From: Dipteronia dyeriana
Lineage: Eukaryota > Streptophyta > Magnoliopsida > Sapindales > Sapindaceae
Assembly (NCBI GenBank): GCA_032871835.1
Contig: CM065297.1
Span: 93,083,052 to 93,147,051 of the forward strand
Reading direction: 5' to 3'
DNA: 64,000 nucleotides
Under the pieces are notes generated by a model. The model did not search any database. It was not told the origin of the DNA and saw nothing but the letters and a program-made list of their open reading frames with translations. This document shows, piece by piece, positions 1 through 11,733 of this stretch (the first letter of the stretch is position 1; every line of letters starts with the position of its first letter). The translations under genes were made by a program, and so were the position numbers.

Positions 1-448
1 TGAGATTTCTTACAATAACCAACAATCTGTGTGCACACAGTAACAAATATGACAAACATCTTAACATGCATATACAATATATTCTCGATAATATGAAACA
101 AACATGCATAGAATAAATGCAATTAATCTAATAAAAGACACTCACTAGCCAAACACATTAAAAATATCAATCATCCAATACATGATATAACGTGCTCCAC
201 AAAACCTCTAGAGTCAAATATTTTGGTTAGTGTATCAAGAGTTATTTTACTTGTGGCTATTAGAAACATGCAACTCTTAAATCTTCTCAACCACCATAAT
301 ATTCATATGATTAAAACTCCGATATCTCTTATCATATTCAGAGAAGATAGATACCGTGAAATCATCACATAATACGCCGCATATTTCGTTATCCATACAT
401 ACATGTGAGCATGAAACAATTAACCTCTACAAATACTATGAAACATTC

Positions 449-452
449 TTTA

Positions 453-510
<58 letters not shown>

Positions 511-536
511 CATCATCATCATCATTATTATTATTC
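449..536. repeat. ATT trinucleotide microsatellite
   Basis: About 29 uninterrupted or near-uninterrupted ATT/ATC triplets, with a short ATC block inside. The poly-isoleucine and poly-leucine frames across it are artefacts of the repeat. Confidence 0.95.
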
Positions 537-1796
537 AATAATACATGTCAAATTGGTTTGAAATCCATAAAGTCTACTAATGTAATAATAGAATCAATAC
601 ATATAGACTAAGCATACATCAAACTATCATTTGCAGATATATAAATGATCTTTTCTTATGAGAACGTTCCAATTTACTTCAGGAATTAAAAACTTATGTA
701 AGTTTATCACTTTTAACAATAGGTACCTCAAACAAGTAAACTTGTAATCATATCAATCCTTTAAGTGTTCTATTAATATATTTTCTCAATAGCATTATCA
801 AAATAAGCTTGTTTGAGATTTTTTTTTTTACCTTGAAATACTAGAGATAAAATTCTTAATATCATATAAATGACAACACGGAGCACATGGGAAATAAGCT
901 TACTCCCACTGACCTTCGGTTATGTCTAATGGCAAAATAAAACATTTTAACAAAGTCATAAAATGCCACTACTTTATTAAACTAAACACCATTTGTCTGG
1001 AAACTTGATTAATTATGTCAATGAAGTTTTAAAATATGCAAACTTAATACTCATTTTTCAAGTAAAATCTTCTAGCCATAAATTTGACAACTTTCAACAT
1101 TTAAGCTGAAAATAGTATTATGTCGAAAAAAATCATTTTCAACCAATAAGTTTGCAACTATTTGACAACTAATTCAAAACCTTAACTCCAATGACATCCA
1201 AAATTGCAGTTCAACAAACATGACATTTATTCAACAAATATATCACAAGCATACGATTTCTTCCTTAAAAGCAAGTTTTTGAAATTATACATTCTTAACA
1301 ACTTCATTCTCTCCCCTAAGAATGTATAATGCGTAGATAAAATTATTCTCATAAATAAAGCAGAACATATTCTATAAACTATTATCAATAGTTTCTAATT
1401 TTTACAGTCTTATCTTTATAGTTTATGAGATCACTTTTAATTCAATTAATCAAAAGACTTAAAATTGAGAATTTTAAATAATCAAAATGTCATAAGAATC
1501 AATTTTCTCCATTCTACTTTTGGTTGTGATTATAATGATTATATCTAAACTACAAGAACAATTATCAATCTAATTCTAAAACCTAAATGTAGAATTTACA
1601 ATGCAAGAAGAGTTCGAAAATCTATAAAGATTATTATTTACAAAAATCACCATATAACTCACCACGTGAAAATCATAAGCAAGAATGTATAATCTTGAAT
1701 AAACTTTAAGATATTACTTTAAATTCTCAGTCTTATTATGAAAATTGTATTATGCATTACAGGACCAAAATAAGAATTGTATCCAATAAAACTTTT

Positions 1797-1866
1797 AGGA
1801 TTTAAAGGTAACATAAATGTTACTATGAATTCAGATTTAAAGGTAACATAAATGTTACTATGAATT
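1797..1866. repeat. Short tandem duplication (~35 bp x 2)
   Basis: The segment GATTTAAAGGTAACATAAAT and its continuation through ATGAATTC occurs twice back to back, followed by a further partial ATGAATTC. This is a simple recent duplication with no coding content. Confidence 0.85.
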
Positions 1867-2579
1867 CATATGAATTCAAATAAAACCTCTTAACCAATTG
1901 GTTAAAATGTACCACAATAAATAACCCAGTAAATGCCTAATTGATAATAAATCAAATAATTCAAAACATAAATCAAATGGTATATTTCTTGCGATAGCAA
2001 ATTATTTTGTGTTCTCGGTATTTTCTTTGTCTTGTTATGTTGAATTGTCAAAATTTTCAGACTACTTTCTATGGTGTTTATACTCTATCACCTTTATCAA
2101 AATGACAAACAAAATACATAACTTTATAGAATAGATTATTCTCCATTTATTTATAAGACACTAGACCTTAACAAACTTCCGACAATGGGTTCACTAAACT
2201 TTATATATCCTTTAAAAAACAACTGAAGCATCTCATCTAATCCATTAGAAAGGTTCATCAACCAATATCTTAATGGTATTTATTTAGAAAGAGTATAGAT
2301 GTTTAAAAAGAATTAAATCACAGTATATTTATGCTCATACCGATTTCCATAATCATTATAAATGATGATTTAACCTTCATGGAAATCCAACACAACATCA
2401 TGATCTGTCTTTTGGACAAAGACCACAACGCAAGTGTTAAAACTTTCCTACAAGTGATTAACCTCTTTGGGAGATGAACATCATTCTTTATTCTTCGCTC
2501 ACAAAACTTACACAAGTGATGACTCTCTTAGGCAGATGATCAAATTATGTATAGTTTTACCTCAATGCAGTTCAAAACC

Positions 2580-3775
2580 TTAATCATTGATAATCCAACG
2601 AATATTATGGAATCTTAACAACTAGTTCACTACTTGAATACATAGTCATCCAACTCCATAAATATTCCAAACACAATTTGTTGTATATTTTTAACAAACG
2701 ATCATTATAAACTCTTAATGATCAGTCTACTACATAGAAACATAACCATCCAACTTTATAATAATTTCGAATATAATCAATTAATGTTATCAATGAAATA
2801 AACAAATTATAATGAAATCTTAATGATTAGTCTACTACGTAGAAACGTAACCATCTAATTCCATAATAATTTTATAGGTTATACATTTGTAAACCAAGAA
2901 CTGCAAATCCAATATCATTACATCCAACATAAATTTATATATTTCTCTTAATCAATCCAACACGGTCACACATAATTTTTTATTTTAAAATTTATGCAAA
3001 ATATATAACCTTCTTAAATTTTATGTTGAGTAGATATTATTTGAGAGCATATAGAATATGTTGGCATCATTAAATGTTGGGCACTTTCATTCAATTAAAT
3101 GAAAATACATTATAGGCAACTTTCAAATTTTCTAACATTTTTATCACATTATGTAAATGAATACCTCAAGATGATGAACCTCCTACGGAGAAGAATATCA
3201 CATATCACATGTGATAACCCTCCCGCGGAGATGATTAAAACATGCATTTCCATATTTGCAGTTCAAATTTAATAATTGATAACCAATGAACATCTCAAAA
3301 ACTTAATGATCTACGTGAAACATAATCATCAAATTCATAAGAATATTCTATTAATTATTAAAACTTACCAAATCAATAATCGTTAACCGACGAATTTCTC
3401 AAAATCTTAATGATTAGTCACTACGTGAAACATAATCATCCGATTCACGAGGAAAATCAATACATATTATTAATTTTAACCTCATCAATAATTGATAATC
3501 GACGAATTTCTTAAAATATTAATAATTAGTAACTACATGAAATATAACCATCTGATTTATGAGAAAATTCTATCAATTATTGAATCAAAATCATTAATAA
3601 TCGATAACTGACGAATTTCACAAAATCTTAATGATTAGTCACACGTGAAACATAATCATTAGATTCATGAGAAAATTCTATCAATTATTAATTTTAAACA
3701 AACTAATAATTATTATGAAATCTAAATGATTAGTCACTACGTGAAACATAATCATCCGAAATCATAATAACTATT
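2580..3775. repeat. Degenerate tandem array, units ~60-110 bp
   Basis: Roughly eight diverged units share a core reading TCTTAATGATTAGTC, then CTACGTGAAACATAATCATC, then a TTCATGAGAAAAT-like tail. Cores start near 2608, 2715, 2817, 3299, 3402, 3515, 3626 and 3718. Spacing is irregular and the units differ by many substitutions, so the array is old. The ACGTG core makes each unit partly palindromic. It probably belongs to the interior of the minus-strand retroelement ending at 5247 (inference). Confidence 0.75.
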
Positions 3776-4824
3776 TATGAACTGCAATTATTCTCATAAA
3801 AAATTGGAAAATTTTAAAATTGCCTCATGATTTTGGTAAATTTCAAATTGACCCTTATATTTATCAAAAATATTAAATTGGCCCAATTACTTATTGAAAT
3901 TATAAATCTACCCCAACACATAACCAATTATGCATAGATACCTTAATGTTTTAATTAATTCAAACAAGCACAGAAAATTTGCAAAACAGCCCAATATTAT
4001 ATCTAATTCCAAAAGTACCAAGGAAAAATTCATAACAGTCTAAAACTATATCTAATTTACAAAATGTGGCCCATTCCAAAATCAAACCAAGAAAACCTAG
4101 GTTTCATGGCCGTCGTTCAATGCTTGCTCTGTCACCACCAAAACAATGGCAACGCCTACCGGAACAGCAGCGGCAAGTTGCGCAGATCGGTGTGACTCAT
4201 CAGATCCACCAAAATCCATGGATCTTTAAGGCCCAAGACATATCCGTTTCATACGGATCTCTTGCTCGTCGGTATCCCACGTTTGCACCGGGAAAGCGAC
4301 GGCGAACAACGACTCAAATAGAGTCACGCCTGACTGTGGGTTCAATGGTGGGTCTGAAATGGTCAACCCGCATCTGGAAACAAGACTGTGGATCGAACAT
4401 CACCTGGGTTTGGTGCTTGATCCATCGATCCATGTCTGATTACGGGTCTAGCAAGAACAACCCGTTCAGACCCAAAAACAGGTGTGATAGATTGCACCGT
4501 AAACCCGAATCTACATCCCACCAGAACCAGCCATGGATGCAATTCAGTTCGGTCAACAATCATCAGTCAAAACTATTCTTAGTTTATTTAACAATTATAA
4601 AATAACTCAATAAAAAACCAAATTTGCTGATTCAAACAATCCATACAGTCAGATGCAATTGTGTGTGTTGTTCATAGCAAGTGAGACTGTGAGTCTCCTT
4701 TCAAATACAGTGAAACCTAACTTTGACAACATGTAAAATCATCACACAATTCATATATAGATTTAATTAATGGCAGCAATAATTTAACTCAATCAATAGA
4801 TTCAATCTATGTAACAATACGATC
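3776..4824 (-). mobile_element. 5' interior of a minus-strand retroelement
   Basis: This lies immediately inside the minus-strand LTR and primer binding site, so on the minus strand it would be the leader or gag side. The part at 4060-4560 is clearly GC-richer than its surroundings. No gag, protease or polymerase motif is recognisable on either strand. It could be a LARD-type non-autonomous element or a badly decayed copia. Confidence 0.4.
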
Positions 4825-4837
4825 GGCTTTGATACCA
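4825..4837 (-). other. Primer binding site (initiator Met tRNA type)
   Basis: Read on the minus strand this is TGGTATCAAAGCC, one base different from the classic copia primer site TGGTATCAGAGC. It starts one base after the LTR terminus, as expected. Confidence 0.7.
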
Positions 4838-4838
4838 T

Positions 4839-5247
4839 TGTGAGCATTATATAAAGAAATAATTAAATCTAGTATTGTATACATAAGTATGAATAGACAC
4901 GTACCTAGAAACGCAACGGAAGCCATCCAACTTATAGAGAGTCTTAACCCCGAATCCATAATGAAACAATAACCTGAAAAAAACAATAAAAACAATAGAG
5001 AGTCTTCTACTCTCTTCTCACTTTTCTCAGATTGTCTAATGAGGAGACAGTTCTGTAACACATTCTATGAGTGAGAGTAGAGACCCCCTGTAAATACTAT
5101 AACTTCCTAGAATCTTAACCCATAAAGTATTCTCAAAACCCTAATAGGATGGCTAGTTCTAAAAGGAATACTAGGCTCACACATATTCAATATCCCATAC
5201 CATATTCTACATATATTTAATGTAGTTAAGGTGCACCGAGCTCAACA
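4839..5247 (-). mobile_element. Copia-type LTR, 409 bp (5' LTR of minus-strand element)
   Basis: On the minus strand the segment begins TGTTGAGCTC and ends GCTCACA, giving the TG...CA termini of an LTR, and it directly abuts a tRNA-iMet-type primer site. The partner LTR is not visible to the left, so the element extends past position 1 or has lost its 3' end. The flanking five bases at 5248-5252 (AATAT) would be the target duplication if the far end were known. Confidence 0.65.
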
Positions 5248-6230
5248 AATATTGATCATATTCTGAAACTTATTTAAACACCTCAATCAATTCGGTTTTT
5301 ATAAACTTAAAATTATAATGTCAAATGTTGCTCACAATTTTATAAAATCTTACAAAGAATTCTAGGCTCACAAGTTTTTACATTCGATTCGTTATGAAAG
5401 CAATTCATAAAATGTTTATATCCTATAATTTATATTTGTTAGCTCTTTGATTTAATTGAAGTTACTTTTGTGTTTTTAATGATAAAATTACTTGAAACTC
5501 AAAAAATAATCAAGTTTATTGTGGGAAGACTATCGGATACAAAGTTTTATTCAAGAACTGATTTGAAGTCTGGGGGAAACAACACATCTGGCCCTTATTT
5601 TGGGCATGAGAAGCTCGGGCTCTGGCTCGGACTCGAACTCGGGTGTTTCCTGATTACTTTCTGACGTTGGTATTCAGAGAGAACCATATCTCTCATTGCC
5701 TAGTAATAATAGCTGCGCTCTCTCTTTATAAAAAAACATGTAACAGCTACTTCTTATTTCTTTGGAGACAATGAGACATCCGATAAAATTGGAACGATAG
5801 GAGAATATTCACAAACTTCAACTTGGTAGGATATGCTATATTTTTTTCAAATTGTTATTTTTTTTTTATCTAATATATCTTATAATTGAAATATTATCGG
5901 GTTGAATAGATACTATTCACCCACCAAGCTATATTGTTCAATGGTATCATTTTCCGTTTGTTGAGAAGGTATTTATGTTCAAATCCCACATCTCAGATCA
6001 AGTCATCTCGAGTATTTATATAATATGGCAATGCTTGAGGTTGATTGTTTTTAGTTTACATAAAAAATCGAACAATTCCTGCTACTGTTTAGAATTACTG
6101 ATAAGCTGTTGTCCTGGCTGCTTATTGCTATTTGATGCTGGAAACACATACTATAGATTTGTTGTACAACTTGTTTTCTAAATAGAGTTATAATGTGTAT
6201 TATGGATTTCAATTTGCCATAGCAAATACA
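5248..6230. other. Intergenic; possible SINE-like tRNA remnant at 5925-5990
   Basis: No gene is seen. Near 5945-5985 on the plus strand there is a tRNA-like pair of blocks: GTTCAATGGTATCATTTTCC, then GTTCAAATCCCAC about 30 bases later. These resemble RNA polymerase III A and B boxes. It does not fold into a proper tRNA and is best read as a decayed tRNA-derived SINE. The remainder is AT-rich without structure I can name. Confidence 0.35.
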
Positions 6231-6800
6231 TTTTTGGCAATTGACGTGGGAAGAATAGTTTAGGGGGGAAATGACCATCTTTTTATTCTGAATTTTGAGA
6301 GTATCAATGGATTATTAATTTAAGTTTAATTAGTATCAAAGGATTAAAATAACCTTATCTCTTTTTATTATTACATTTGTACCATTTCTTGGGTTTTTTT
6401 TTCTTCAAAAGCCACCGTTCTTGGAGGTCAATGAAAGACCTTCATTGGAGATCGAAATCGGCTTTCAATGGAAGTCGAAATTGACTTCCAATAGAGATTT
6501 CAACGTAGAAGATGACAAAAAAATAGAAATTTTCATATTTATACAAAAAGTCTCGGAAACTACCAAAAAAGCCTTGAAAATTACCTGAAAAGTCTTGAAA
6601 ATTAGAAAATAAGTGTCGAGAACACAAAAAATGAGACTTATTTCTGTGAGTGTGTATTAAGTGTATTTTTTGTCAAATCCAAACTTTATGTGCTATTTAA
6701 ACTTAAATTATTAAAAACAATGATACTCTTAAAATTACACCTTAAAAAAATGTCATTTAATTTTTAAACCTTAGTTTATATTGCACTTTTTTATTTCTAC
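6230..6800. repeat. Copy A of a dispersed non-coding repeat family
   Basis: Contains runs such as AGTCTCGGAAACTACC and AAGTCTTGAAAATTAG, then TTTTTTGTCAAATCCAAA and GTGCTATTTAAACTTAAATTATTAAA. The same ordered blocks recur in reverse orientation at about 37,090-37,800 and in modified form at 41,000-42,420. It is presumably a non-autonomous DNA element; the boundaries are approximate. Confidence 0.5.
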
Positions 6801-6879
6801 ATGACGATATCTAAGCATGCTAAATGTGAATAATATAGGCTTTTGGTATGTAATCTAAGGTTTTTTTTTCTTTTCAATA

Positions 6880-7042
6880 AAGCTATTTTAACCGAATTTG
6901 ATGTTCAAATCTAGTGTCCAGATGATGTGATAATACTATCATCCATTTATTTAAATTATATTTATTTAAATAAATGGATTAGAATGTTACTATATCATTT
7001 GGACAAAAAAATTAGATGCCAAATTTAAGTAAAGTAATATTG
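6880..7042. mobile_element. Small foldback MITE
   Basis: A near-perfect palindrome: the arm with TCCAGATGATGTGATAATAC and CATCCATTTATTTAAAT (about 6916-6955) is mirrored by ATTTATTTAAATAAATGG through CATTTGGACAAAAAAATTAG (6960-7015). The arms continue with lower identity outward. There is no coding capacity. Confidence 0.75.
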
Positions 7043-7371
7043 TTATTTTTAATCCAAGTTTGAAACTATAAGTATAAGATGTATACAGTACACAATGGGG
7101 GTGTTTTTATTTAAATTCCAATCTAGATGATTGTTTTTTTTTAAATAGGTCAAACCTCATAATTTGAATCATTTGAGATCATCCTGATCTTACTTAATAT
7201 CATGACATATAAGTATTACAATTAATGGATCATTAAGATGTGATTAGTTTTCATAACCAATTTATCAACAACCAATGACTTACTTTAAAAAGATCGTCCA
7301 AATCCCAAGTCAGGATATTTTTTTACAAAACTTCTGTAATTTTATTTTTAAGATACATTGAGTTATATAAG
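7043..7371. other. Intergenic, nothing recognised
   Basis: AT-rich sequence without reading frames, repeats or motifs that I can support. Confidence 0.6.
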
Positions 7372-7376
7372 CTAAC

Positions 7377-9134
7377 TACTAGTTCTATAATCAGAATACG
7401 TAGAGGAAATACGTATAGGTGAATAACAAAAATTTCACCACCGTTGACTATGCCTTGAAAACTCTTTTGCAGCATTAATTAAATAAACAAAATAGGAGAG
7501 GATAGAACATACCCATGAAAATTGGCGATGAAACAATTTCCTGGAACCACAATCTTTTAAATCTGGCCTCCAACACTGATGAACAAGAGGAGTGAGCCTC
7601 TTATTCTTTTCTCTAGCTAGGTTTTAAGTGGGGAAACCCTAATAAAAAAAAAACTAACTTTTTTTAATACATATTTAAACAGTATCCCTTTTTATTTATT
7701 TAATTAAAATAAATTGAATATTTATTTAATTCAAAATCTCAATCATATCTTTGAAAACAAATCTTCTCCCTTCCATAAGGAGAAAACACATATTTACATA
7801 GTATCCATTTTGTTTAATTAAAATCTCAATCATATCAATATTTGAAAAAACAAATCTTCTCCCTACAATAAGGAGAAAATAAATATTTAAATAGTATCTC
7901 TTTTGTTTAATTAAAATCTCAATCATATCAAAAAAAATTAAAAAAAATTCTATATTGATTTTATTTTATTTAAAACTTAATAGTTTAAATTATATATCCT
8001 TAAATAAATAAATTCAGATAAAACTAAATATCTTTTAAATATTTAAATTAAATAATCTTATTATCTAATTTATTTATTATCTAAATTAATTGACAAATTT
8101 AGTCATGACAACACTTGTCATAATATGTGACATACAAAAGGACATTCTTTTAAATTGTCACATACAGAATAGAGAAATAATTAATTCCAAATTAATTATC
8201 AAAATTATATATATATATTCATCACAGTGCTTTAAGGAGACGACTTTGGGTATAATTTCAAGTTCCAAAAATCTAGATAATTAATTAATATAAATTATTA
8301 ATTCTAGATTTACTCTACTAAAAACTAGAATTGAACTCTTGAATTTATAAGATAAATTACCTAGAGAAAATATTTGAATAACCTATTGATATAATCATTT
8401 CATATAGATTAATACAGGTTCAAAATCCGGCAACCTCTCTATTTACATCTTTCTCCTTGAATATCTATGATTCTCTAATGAACAATTAATTAATAATCGT
8501 ATTATGAACCGAGGGTTCAATTGTTCAAGACCTGAATCACTAATTAAAAGAACTATTTTATAACTTCCGATAGAAAGGAGTGGATTTTGTATCTATAATT
8601 AATATTTCCAGCTATTTACTATATTGTGTGTCCAAGATACAAGGTCTACGATATAATATAAAGACCTTACCGAATAAATCAAGAGATACAATATAATAAG
8701 TAGGAGTCTATTAATTACTCTGGATTAAGATCATTCAATATATAATCATTTAAATGATGAATTTAATTATCTTAGTATAACGAAGATTATACGAGAATTT
8801 AATTCATCTCGGTCCAGTCCTATATAATCTTATTATATAAAGTATCTACATCTTAATGTCACTGTATCAACAATCTAGATTAGATTGTTCCATTCTAAAT
8901 GGTCATGGATCGTACTAGTAATTTTAACTAAATTAAAGATTCTGACTATTAATTAATAATTACGAAATATTTAGATTATTATCCTTAAATGTAATCCTCG
9001 TGTATATAACTATTATATCCTAAGTTTAAGGTGACACAAATAATCATGGAATTTTCATAATATTCATTTAACATATTACTTCGTAATATGTTCAAGTAAA
9101 TGTATTTATTTAATTTAGGGCTCTAATCTTAACA
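7377..9134 (-). mobile_element. Probable solo LTR, ~1.76 kb
   Basis: The segment is bounded by the same five bases, CTAAC, at 7372-7376 and 9135-9139. On the minus strand it starts TGTTAAGATTAGAG and ends CTAGTA; a single transition would restore the usual CA end. No coding sequence lies inside, and the single copy with a target duplication fits a solo LTR left by LTR-LTR recombination. The 3' half is rich in short AT-rich inverted motifs. The family could not be assigned; the target-site match at one diverged terminus is the weak point. Confidence 0.55.
7690..7935. repeat. Tandem repeat, ~90-bp unit, inside the solo LTR
   Basis: Two to three copies of a unit containing TTTAATTAAAATCTCAATCA, then a TATC-TTTGAAAAAACAAATC block, CTTCTCCC and AAGGAGAAAA. 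The two right-hand copies are the closest. This probably amplified within the LTR. Confidence 0.8.
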
Positions 9135-9267
9135 CTAACATCAAAGAAATTTCTATAAGGCATTTTTAGTAAATTTCATGTTTTGTCCACAAGGGTTCGA
9201 TATTATTTTCTAAACCTATCTTTTTGTTTTCCATGTTTTACAAAATAAGTTCGTTGGGTGTTTTTTA

Positions 9268-10400
9268 AGAGTAATGCTAGGTTTTCCAAAAAAAAATCAA
9301 ATTCTTTCCTAAATGCGTGAGCATGTAAGGTGTCAGCATTACATTATTCATTATATAATCTCATGATTTACAAGCAGTGTTGTAAAAGTCGCTAGGCGCT
9401 AGTCGGACGGTAACCTACCGCCTAGCGCCTAGAGGGATTAATCGGGGACTAATCCGGGACTAGGCATATGGTCGGAAGTCGGTCGTCGACCGACGGACGG
9501 TAAACCGGAGATCGATTAGAATCTTTATTTTTAATATGTTTTTCTGTAATTAAATAAATATCAAAATATTTTATATTTTTTTTCATATATTTAACCTGAA
9601 AGAGAAAATCAAATTCAAAAAATATCTTGACTATTGAGAATCAAGTCAAGTCAAAGTCAATTTAATTATTAGTATTGTTGTGGTAAGCTCAATGCATGAG
9701 ATTATTTCCCATGCCACATATTTTCTAAGGTTCTCTCTTCCTCTCTCTCACTCAATTCTCAATCTTCATCCTCATTCATTCTCGATTCTCCTTCTTCTAC
9801 AGATAACATATTCTCTTTCTCTCTCCCACTCATTTCTCTTCTCAATCTGCATCATCTCAATTCTTCTTCTTAAAAAACTTAAAATTTATAAATCACAAAG
9901 TGAGTCGGTGATGAGATCCAATGAGAGAGAAGAACAGTTCGACCGGCGAGAGAGAAGAGCGATAACGACGATGATGAGGGCGACAGACGGCGGCAACGAC
10001 GACGACGGATGACGGCGACAAGAACAGAGGAGAAGATTTGGTGAAGAAGAGAGAAGACACAGGTCCGATTCGGCAAACAGTCAAAGTCGACTTGTTCAGT
10101 CGTTGACCGCCGTGCCGTTTAGGCGGCGACTTGATCCGATTTGATCCGACTATGTCCGATTTTGACCGACTTTGACTGAAAATGCCGACTATGTCCGATT
10201 TTGACCGACTTTGACTGAAAATGCCTAATACTCCGACTGGCTTCGAATCGTGACAGCAGTGCACCGTCGAGCGACTAGTCGGTGACTAATCGGCCCTAGT
10301 CGCCGACTTTTACAACACTGTTTACAGGACGTTGACACCTTACGTATCCACATCATTAAAAAAATAATTTGAAAAAAAATAGGGAAGTCTAAACTTATTC
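9268..10400. mobile_element. Older foldback element split by a hAT MITE
   Basis: Left arm 9268-9345 (GAGTAATGCTAGG, then GCATGTAAGGTGTCAGCATT) is the inverted partner of right arm 10326-10400 (GACGTTGACACCTTACGTAT, then GGGAAGTCTAAACTTATTC). The two arms are separated only by the younger hAT-type insertion at 9375-10320. Removing it and one copy of its target duplication would restore a foldback of about 190 bp. Confidence 0.65.
9375..10320. mobile_element. hAT-type non-autonomous element, 946 bp, with 8-bp TSD
   Basis: Termini read CAGTGTTGTAAAAGTCG at the left and the inverse complement at the right, giving a terminal inverted repeat of about 17 bases that continues imperfectly through GGCGACTAG-like blocks. 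Flanking octamers are TTTACAAG (9367-9374) and TTTACAGG (10,321-10,328), an 8-bp target duplication with one mismatch, typical of hAT elements. The interior is CG-rich and contains a 37-bp tandem duplication (10,148-10,222), but no transposase. The short frames at 9680-10,264 are not convincing proteins. Confidence 0.8.
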
Positions 10401-10630
10401 AAAAAAAGCGACTTTTAACTTTTATAAAGTAAGTTGAAAACATCAAAAATGAGTTTTCCTTATTTATCACACCATGTGTGTGTTTTGTTTTGTTTTTAAT
10501 TATTCTGGGAAAATACGTGTAAATCTATGTAAATGTAAAGTTATCTATGTATACATGTGTGGACTGCAAAGATTTTTTGTGGATTCTTGAATATATACAC
10601 AAACCCATAATTTAATTTCTTTTAGCATAG
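10401..10630. other. Intergenic, nothing recognised
   Basis: AT-rich spacer between two elements. No reading frame or repeat is supported. Confidence 0.5.
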
Positions 10631-10797
10631 ATTGCACAAAGTTTTCATGAGTTTAACCAATATTGTATTCAAATGTAACTTTTATCAAAATTGCACATAC
10701 TTCCCCTGCTTTTCATAGACTATTTGTTTGACTAACCTTAAAATTTAAAATGACTAAATTACTCCTAAATTAAGTATTTTATTATATTAATTCCTAT

Positions 10798-11687
10798 TGT
10801 CATATGTGAATTTAATCGTACGTACACGTCATCAATAAAGAGAATAAATTGCCAGGTGGACATCCGAATAGACATTCAGAAAATATCCTACAAGACATCA
10901 CCGAATAAGAGAAAACTCAAGTAAGCAGATGTTGAACAAAACCTACTCAGGGTCAATCGATATCATATACTACTCAGGATCAGTTAATGACACTCGTGAC
11001 TGGTTAAATGACATTTCTACTCGGGATCAAATGATGTTACTCAGGACCAACGGGTATTGTCCTTACTCGGGACAAATATGAAGAAAACTGAATAAAATGC
11101 TTAATGCTTAGCTCACACGGATTAGGTCATTAAATACACGAAGATATCCATATCAAAAAGGAATCCCAATGAGAACAGAATACTGAACAGGAAGGGTTCC
11201 CAATCAGGCAACAACTTTATTTCTTTAAAAAGACTACGCTCTTATAAGGAAACAAATTCTAATTGGACTACATTACTAGAGTCTCATTCGATTTCAAGAC
11301 AAGACTCCGAAACAGGATAGAAGACAGTCCGCTTCAAGCAAGTAAATAATCATAATTAAATACAAAGATCTATTACTTGTAAAAAGTAGATTAGGGTTCT
11401 ATAAACATATAAATAGACCCATAATCTCGCCAAAAAAAGATACATACAGCAATCATAGAAAAAATAGAAAGAGAAGAAAGAGATCGAGAATTGTATTTTT
11501 ATTATTTCATAGTGGATTTTGGCTTGGTGATCATTCAACCACCAGTGGACGTTTTTCCGGTCGTCGGAGTTTTACCACGTAAAAAACTTACTTCCAATTA
11601 CTTTCTCCTTCTCTTTCTCTTTGAAATCACAGTTGAAATCCAATTCTTGTTGGCTATTTCTCACACATCCAGAAATCGATGTCAACA
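10798..11687 (+). repeat. 5' LTR of the Tat element, 890 bp
   Basis: Begins TGTCATATGTG and ends GATGTCAACA. It carries a run of CTCGGGA/ACTCAGGA-type motifs at about 10,945-11,075 and a TATA box (TATAAATAG, 11,408-11,416) followed by a CA-rich start region. The final ~180 bases would be R-U5. Confidence 0.92.
11408..11416 (+). promoter_or_regulatory. LTR TATA box
   Basis: TATAAATAG sits about 280 bp before the LTR end and is conserved in the 3' LTR at 22,316-22,324. Position and sequence suit the Pol II promoter of the retrotransposon. Confidence 0.6.
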
Positions 11688-11689
11688 AT

Positions 11690-11707
11690 TGGCGCTAGAA
11701 TAAGGGG
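11690..11707 (+). other. Primer binding site of the Tat element
   Basis: TGGCGCTAGAATAAGGGG starts two bases after the LTR and begins with the TGG that pairs with a tRNA 3' CCA. The exact tRNA was not determined. Confidence 0.7.
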
Positions 11708-11733
11708 TTGAAGATTCGATTTAATTAAGGATA

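Larger units (their letters stand above)
1..2580. other. AT-rich retroelement-derived stretch, no gene
   Basis: No reading frame here resembles a protein. The stretch lies on the 3' side of a minus-strand copia-type LTR and primer site (4825-5247), so it may be the non-coding interior of that element running off the left edge. I found no second LTR copy within the window. It holds an ATT microsatellite and a short tandem duplication, listed separately. The retroelement assignment is inference from context. Confidence 0.35.

Noticed and set aside
356..611. Overlapping frames rich in Ile or Leu
   Set aside because: Produced entirely by the ATT microsatellite.
4066..4605. 179-codon open frame on the plus strand
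   Set aside because: No recognisable domain, odd composition, and it lies antisense within the leader side of a minus-strand retroelement; more likely chance in a locally GC-richer patch.
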